From assembly GCA_022072405.1 (NCBI GenBank), contig JAJVHX010000001.1, positions 310,001 to 374,000 on the forward strand: a DNA stretch of 64,000 nucleotides, read 5' to 3'. The position numbers and the translations under genes are program-made. The stretch's first letter is position 1. Every line of letters begins with the position of its first letter. Source of the DNA: Phycisphaerae bacterium. GTDB taxonomy: Bacteria; Planctomycetota; Phycisphaerae; UBA1845; CAIVHJ01. The notes beneath the pieces were generated by a model. The model was not told the DNA's origin and searched no databases. It saw nothing but the letters and a program-made list of their open reading frames with translations. Of the stretch, positions 61,486 through 64,000 are shown in pieces.

Positions 61486-61502
61486 GAATCCCCCCCTCTC
61501 CG
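61486..61502 (+). other. Candidate attR (tRNA-Ser 3' end copy)
   Basis: GAATCC-C-CCCCTCTCCG type sequence matches the 3' end of tRNA-Ser (51837-51853) at 16 of 17 bases, with one T-to-C change in the T-stem strand. Similarity stops at both edges. Confidence 0.65.
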
Positions 61503-61592
61503 GTTTTCTCACGCGCAAGGATAGAAAAGTCTTTGTTTTGAATGGCTGCGGCAAATGCTTTTTATCAGGAGTGTTTGCAGGTATTGTATTCT

Positions 61593-61610
61593 CGCGGGCT
61601 GAAGCCTGCG
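61593..61610. repeat. Dispersed palindrome, copy 8
   Basis: CGCGGGCTGAAGCCTGCG followed by ACTCACTC; the GACTC-type flank is shared with copy 5. It lies outside the island, about 90 bp beyond the candidate attR. Confidence 0.8.
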
Positions 61611-61666
61611 ACTCACTCACATTAGAGCGGATTCGAGATTATCGTTCAGTGGTATGAGGATCGAGC

Positions 61667-61776
61667 GTGCCACGGTTGTGTCACGCCGTGGTAAATTACC
61701 GTTGTACCGCACGGCACACAGAGCCGTAGCACACCGCGATGGATCTCCATCGGGCGGCTCAATAAAAATAAAACCA
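61667..61776. repeat. Dispersed repeat family B, copy 2
   Basis: Read in reverse it starts GGTTTTATTTTTAT and ends CCGTGGCAC, like 15798-15883. It contains an ACGGC/GCCGT hairpin (61711-61715 with 61723-61727). The interior is longer than in copy 1. Confidence 0.5.
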
Positions 61777-61898
61777 CTCTAGATTATAGGTGCTGGTTAA
61801 GTATGAACCAAAATTCAAACAAACCATACTGAAAACTTCTCCCTAACATTCGCGGCTCGGTGAAACTTTACAAGTACCAGATTATCGATTGATGAGAT

Positions 61899-62270
61899 TC
61901 ACTTGAGTGGATGCGGTCGGTTAATGGCCTGTTCGAGGTCGTACAACTGGTTGTAGATTTCGAGGATGCTATCCAGACGTGTGACCCGTACAGCGCTGCG
62001 CAGGCGGGCGTCCACGCCGATCAGTACCAGTCGCCGGCCATCGAGAGCAAAACTCTTGGTCATCTGCACCAGGCTGCCCAGGGCGATACTGGGGGCAAAT
62101 TTCACTTTACTCATATCGAGAACAATCGGCAGGGTAGGGTGGTTCGGGGCTGCGGTATAGATTTCATCCACCAGTTGACGCACTGCCGAATCATCTAGCG
62201 TGCGCTTCTGCACGGCAATGATCAGGTAGCGGTCATGGGGCTGGATCAGAGAAACGATCTCTTCGGTCAT
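61899..62270 (-). CDS. STAS-domain (anti-sigma factor antagonist-like) protein
   Basis: The 123-residue protein has the STAS pattern: an N-terminal DRYLIIAVQKRTLDD pair of strands, VLDMSKVKFAPSIALGSLVQM (the usual D-x-S-x-x-x-x-S/T-x-x-G loop, with Ser available for phosphorylation), RRLVLIGVDARLRSAV and an LDSILEIY end. STAS proteins switch partner proteins such as anti-sigma factors. No kinase or sigma factor gene is adjacent, so the partner is unknown. Confidence 0.85.
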   Translation of the reverse strand: MTEEIVSLIQPHDRYLIIAVQKRTLDDSAVRQLVDEIYTAAPNHPTLPIVLDMSKVKFAPSIALGSLVQMTKSFALDGRRLVLIGVDARLRSAVRVTRLDSILEIYNQLYDLEQAINRPHPLK

Positions 62271-62339
62271 AAAGACGCCTCATTTTTTCAGTAGCACGAT
62301 ATCATAACTTTTTTTGACGCCATTGCCCAGAAACCAAAC

Positions 62340-62365
62340 CGCTCCAACCGATGGGGAGTGGAGCG
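62340..62365 (-). terminator. Possible terminator of the small lipoprotein gene
   Basis: On the minus strand CGCTCCA/TGGAGCG (7 bp, 62359-62365 with 62340-62346) is followed by GTTTGGTTTC. It is 41 bp past the stop at 62406; the tail is only moderately T-rich. Confidence 0.45.
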
Positions 62366-62405
62366 AGCTGGTGAGGTCAAAAAACGGGCTATGAAATCCA
62401 ACCGG

Positions 62406-62657
62406 CTACTCTCGAATATATTCCTCCCAAAGTTCGTTGGTGTTTTCGTGGGTATCCTGACAATTGTCGATCACATCCTGAATGACGTCTGTGCAGTCAT
62501 AGAGAGTACAATTCGGGAGATAACTGTAACCCAATTCGGCCAGGCTGGCTGGAATACAGCCACTGCAGAAAAACACATATAACACGCCAATTATTATCAC
62601 CATTAACAGGATGGATAATCGATATTCACTCGCAGAGTTGCTGATGGTCCGTTTCAT
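62406..62657 (-). CDS. Small Cys-containing lipoprotein
   Basis: The 83-residue protein has a basic N-terminus, a hydrophobic core (LSILLMVIIIGVLYVFF) and a lipobox-like CSGC (about residues 31-34). The short acidic mature part has three more Cys residues (LPNCTLYDC, DNCQD). A GGAGGG site precedes the ATG. I do not recognise a family; small lipoproteins of this shape are common in planctomycetes. It is on the same strand as the amine oxidase and STAS genes. Confidence 0.7.
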   Translation of the reverse strand: MKRTISNSASEYRLSILLMVIIIGVLYVFFCSGCIPASLAELGYSYLPNCTLYDCTDVIQDVIDNCQDTHENTNELWEEYIRE

Positions 62658-62809
62658 GGTTTTCCCTCCAAAGTGGGGTCAGTCCACTCTGTTAGGCATC
62701 AAAGCAGAAGGAATGCCAGAAAGTCTGATGTGCTTAGAGATGGCTTGAAGGCTGTTGGCTGAGGTATAGATGGTCACAATTTACCATTTGGGCATTATTG
62801 GGTGGGTAA

Positions 62810-64000
62810 TTAAACTGTGAAAGTAGGCAATTCGAGCTGTTGTCGACGGCGGACCGACAGGCCTGCCTGATCCAGAATTGTCCGGGCGACGTTCAGGCCG
62901 GTATCGGCAGCACCATTCATATAGCCTTGATAATCGTAGCTGCAGTGTTCACCAGCGAAGTAAATATTGCCGACGGTCAGGCTTTCGGCGCCGGCGATCG
63001 TGGTCCATTGGCCTGGTCGATAACAGGCGTAACTACCCAGAGTCCAGATATAGGTCGGCCAGTGAAAGCGCTCGACGGTGCTGTTGCGCTGGGCAGTCAA
63101 TCCGGGAAAGGCCTTTTCCAGACCGGGCAACAACAGGTCAGCTTGTTCAGCAGGTGTGCCGTTACCGACGGTTACGCCCGAAGTACCGCCGGAATAAAGG
63201 GTCAGTCCGCCGGCGTTACCGTTTTGTTGCCGACTGTTATCCCAGGCGAGTTGAAACGCCTCGTCACTGAAAATATTGCCGGATGATCCCAGTTCCCGCC
63301 ATAATCGTTGATTGAAGCCGATCATCAGTTTGGCGTTGGTACCGTAGCCCAGATCGTCAATGACCCGGCGTTTCACTTCGGGCATATCAACATTGAATTC
63401 CACTTGTCGCAGGCGGGTAAACGGCAGGGCGAGGATCAGCACATCAGCATTGACTTCAACCGTCTGGCTGCCGGAAGCGAACGACAACCGGTAGCTGCTG
63501 CCCAGGTCGTTGATGGCCAGCAAGGCATGTTCGAGGTGAATCTGTTCGGTGAGGCGAGCAGCCAGTTGATCGACGATCTGCTGATTACCTCCCCGGATTT
63601 TGTAGCGTTCGTCACTTTCACCAAACACTTCGAAGCGATTTTCGGATGTGTCCAGGCCGATCAGAAACAACAGGTTTAACGCGGATTGTTCGTCTGCGTT
63701 CAGACCATATTCCGTCACATAGGCCACTTCCAGCAGGGATCTGATAAAACCGGTGGCGCCAAGTTGATCGAGATATTCGCTGATGGAAAGCTGATCAAGC
63801 GCGGTGGCGTTGCCCTCATTCTGATAATCAACAATTTCGCCGGTAGTGTCATAGTCTGCCGACATCTGTTCTGCCAGAGGACCCAATGCCGCCACCACCT
63901 CTGCTTCACTGTATGCCGTGTTACCGAAGTAATAACTCTCGCGCATCAAAGTGGCGTCATCGAGGGTCGTATCGATCAGTTCCAGGCCCAGTTCCGCCGC
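62810..64000 (-). CDS. Flavin amine oxidase, C-terminal part (cut by window edge)
   Basis: The open frame runs through the window end with no start, so the N-terminal FAD-binding part is missing. The visible 397 residues show RIRGGNQQIVDQLA-like, ALPFTRLRQVEF, a long substrate domain, and the closing FAD motif NIYFAGEHCSYDYQGYMNGAADTG of flavin monoamine oxidases. It would oxidise an amine with FAD; the substrate is unknown. Adjacent small lipoprotein and STAS genes lie on the same strand. Confidence 0.88.
   Translation of the reverse strand, partial: AAELGLELIDTTLDDATLMRESYYFGNTAYSEAEVVAALGPLAEQMSADYDTTGEIVDYQNEGNATALDQLSISEYLDQLGATGFIRSLLEVAYVTEYGLNADEQSALNLLFLIGLDTSENRFEVFGESDERYKIRGGNQQIVDQLAARLTEQIHLEHALLAINDLGSSYRLSFASGSQTVEVNADVLILALPFTRLRQVEFNVDMPEVKRRVIDDLGYGTNAKLMIGFNQRLWRELGSSGNIFSDEAFQLAWDNSRQQNGNAGGLTLYSGGTSGVTVGNGTPAEQADLLLPGLEKAFPGLTAQRNSTVERFHWPTYIWTLGSYACYRPGQWTTIAGAESLTVGNIYFAGEHCSYDYQGYMNGAADTGLNVARTILDQAGLSVRRRQQLELPTFTV

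Larger units (their letters stand above)
51854..61502. mobile_element. Heavy-metal resistance genomic island at tRNA-Ser
   Basis: This block of about 9.65 kb starts right after tRNA-Ser and ends at a 17-bp near-copy of the tRNA 3' end. A perfect 25-bp direct repeat lies just inside both borders (51927-51951 and 61336-61360). The cargo is an RND efflux operon, a PepSY-like protein, a response regulator and a sensor kinase, a typical copper/silver/zinc-type set. No integrase or transposase gene is visible, so it may be a remnant or be mobilised by an enzyme coded elsewhere. Confidence 0.7.
61269..61898. other. Island right border and repeat-rich intergenic region
   Basis: From left to right this region has the right 25-bp repeat (61336-61360), the candidate attR (61486-61502), palindrome copy 8 (61593-61610) and the family B repeat (61667-61776). 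An open frame at 61269-61541 has no ribosome site and spans both border repeats, so I do not call it a gene. Confidence 0.55.

Noticed and set aside
51854..61502. Prophage
   Set aside because: No phage structural, lysis or integrase gene is visible; all cargo belongs to metal efflux and its regulation.
61269..61541. Open frame spanning the right island border (90 codons)
   Set aside because: It begins directly after the kinase stop, has no ribosome site and runs through both border repeats; it may at most contain the tail of a lost integrase.
11021..61610. CRISPR array
   Set aside because: The repeated palindromes are single, widely spaced copies with no regular spacers, and no cas gene is present.

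Overview
The window looks like chromosomal DNA from a planctomycete, most probably of the class Phycisphaerae. The grounds are indirect: three prepilin-type proteins with the FTLIELLVVVAII leader and a C-terminal H-X9-DG motif, a large secreted protein carrying DCNGN-IPDEC type calcium-loop repeats, a DUF1844 protein, a two-gene CcsB/CcsA cytochrome c maturation system, DapL-type lysine synthesis and several very small lipoproteins. No rRNA is present, so the assignment rests on protein style only.

Layout. Positions 0.4-10 kb hold a HU/Ig-fold DNA-binding protein, mutL, a metallophosphoesterase, a coiled-coil protein, a lysC-nuclease operon, an MBL-fold hydrolase and an HD-GYP protein whose metal site is degenerate. 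Positions 10-16 kb hold a PAP2-like lipoprotein, a family 2 glycosyltransferase overlapped by an unassigned 509-residue protein, and an OPT transporter. Positions 16-26 kb hold a beta-propeller lipoprotein, pepT, DUF1844, rhomboid and CvpA-like membrane genes and a 1235-residue mosaic surface protein (collagen-like, choice-of-anchor L, VWA). Positions 26.8-31 kb hold ccs1/resB and ccsA. Positions 31.5-40.6 kb hold housekeeping genes: mutS, a cNMP-binding protein, folK-dapL, a zinc ribbon, clpX, a SHOCT protein, a transglutaminase-like protein and upp. Positions 40.8-47.6 kb hold a prepilin-type protein with a secreted esterase, the three-gene pnt transhydrogenase operon and an M2-like metallopeptidase.

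Two regions stand out. At 47.8-51.5 kb a two-gene cassette (prepilin-type protein plus a small single-pass acidic/proline-rich protein) is duplicated in tandem. Each copy has its own terminator and shares a two-part dyad motif upstream, so it looks like a co-regulated surface or secretion module. At 51.8-61.5 kb a tRNA-Ser(CGA) gene is followed by about 9.6 kb of heavy-metal resistance genes: TolC, a 51-residue lipoprotein, a membrane fusion protein, an HME-RND pump, a PepSY-like protein and an OmpR/EnvZ-type pair, with a palindrome very like the CusR/CopR copper box. The block is bounded by a 17-bp copy of the tRNA 3' end and by a perfect 25-bp direct repeat, which marks it as an integrated genomic island, although no integrase is visible inside.

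A family of short palindromes (GCGGGCT-AAGCCCGC type) is scattered through the window in at least eight copies. Three of them touch coding sequence: next to a start codon, inside a signal-sequence region, and across a stop codon. Coding regions fill most of the rest, often in tight or overlapping operons. I saw no CRISPR array, prophage or complete insertion sequence.
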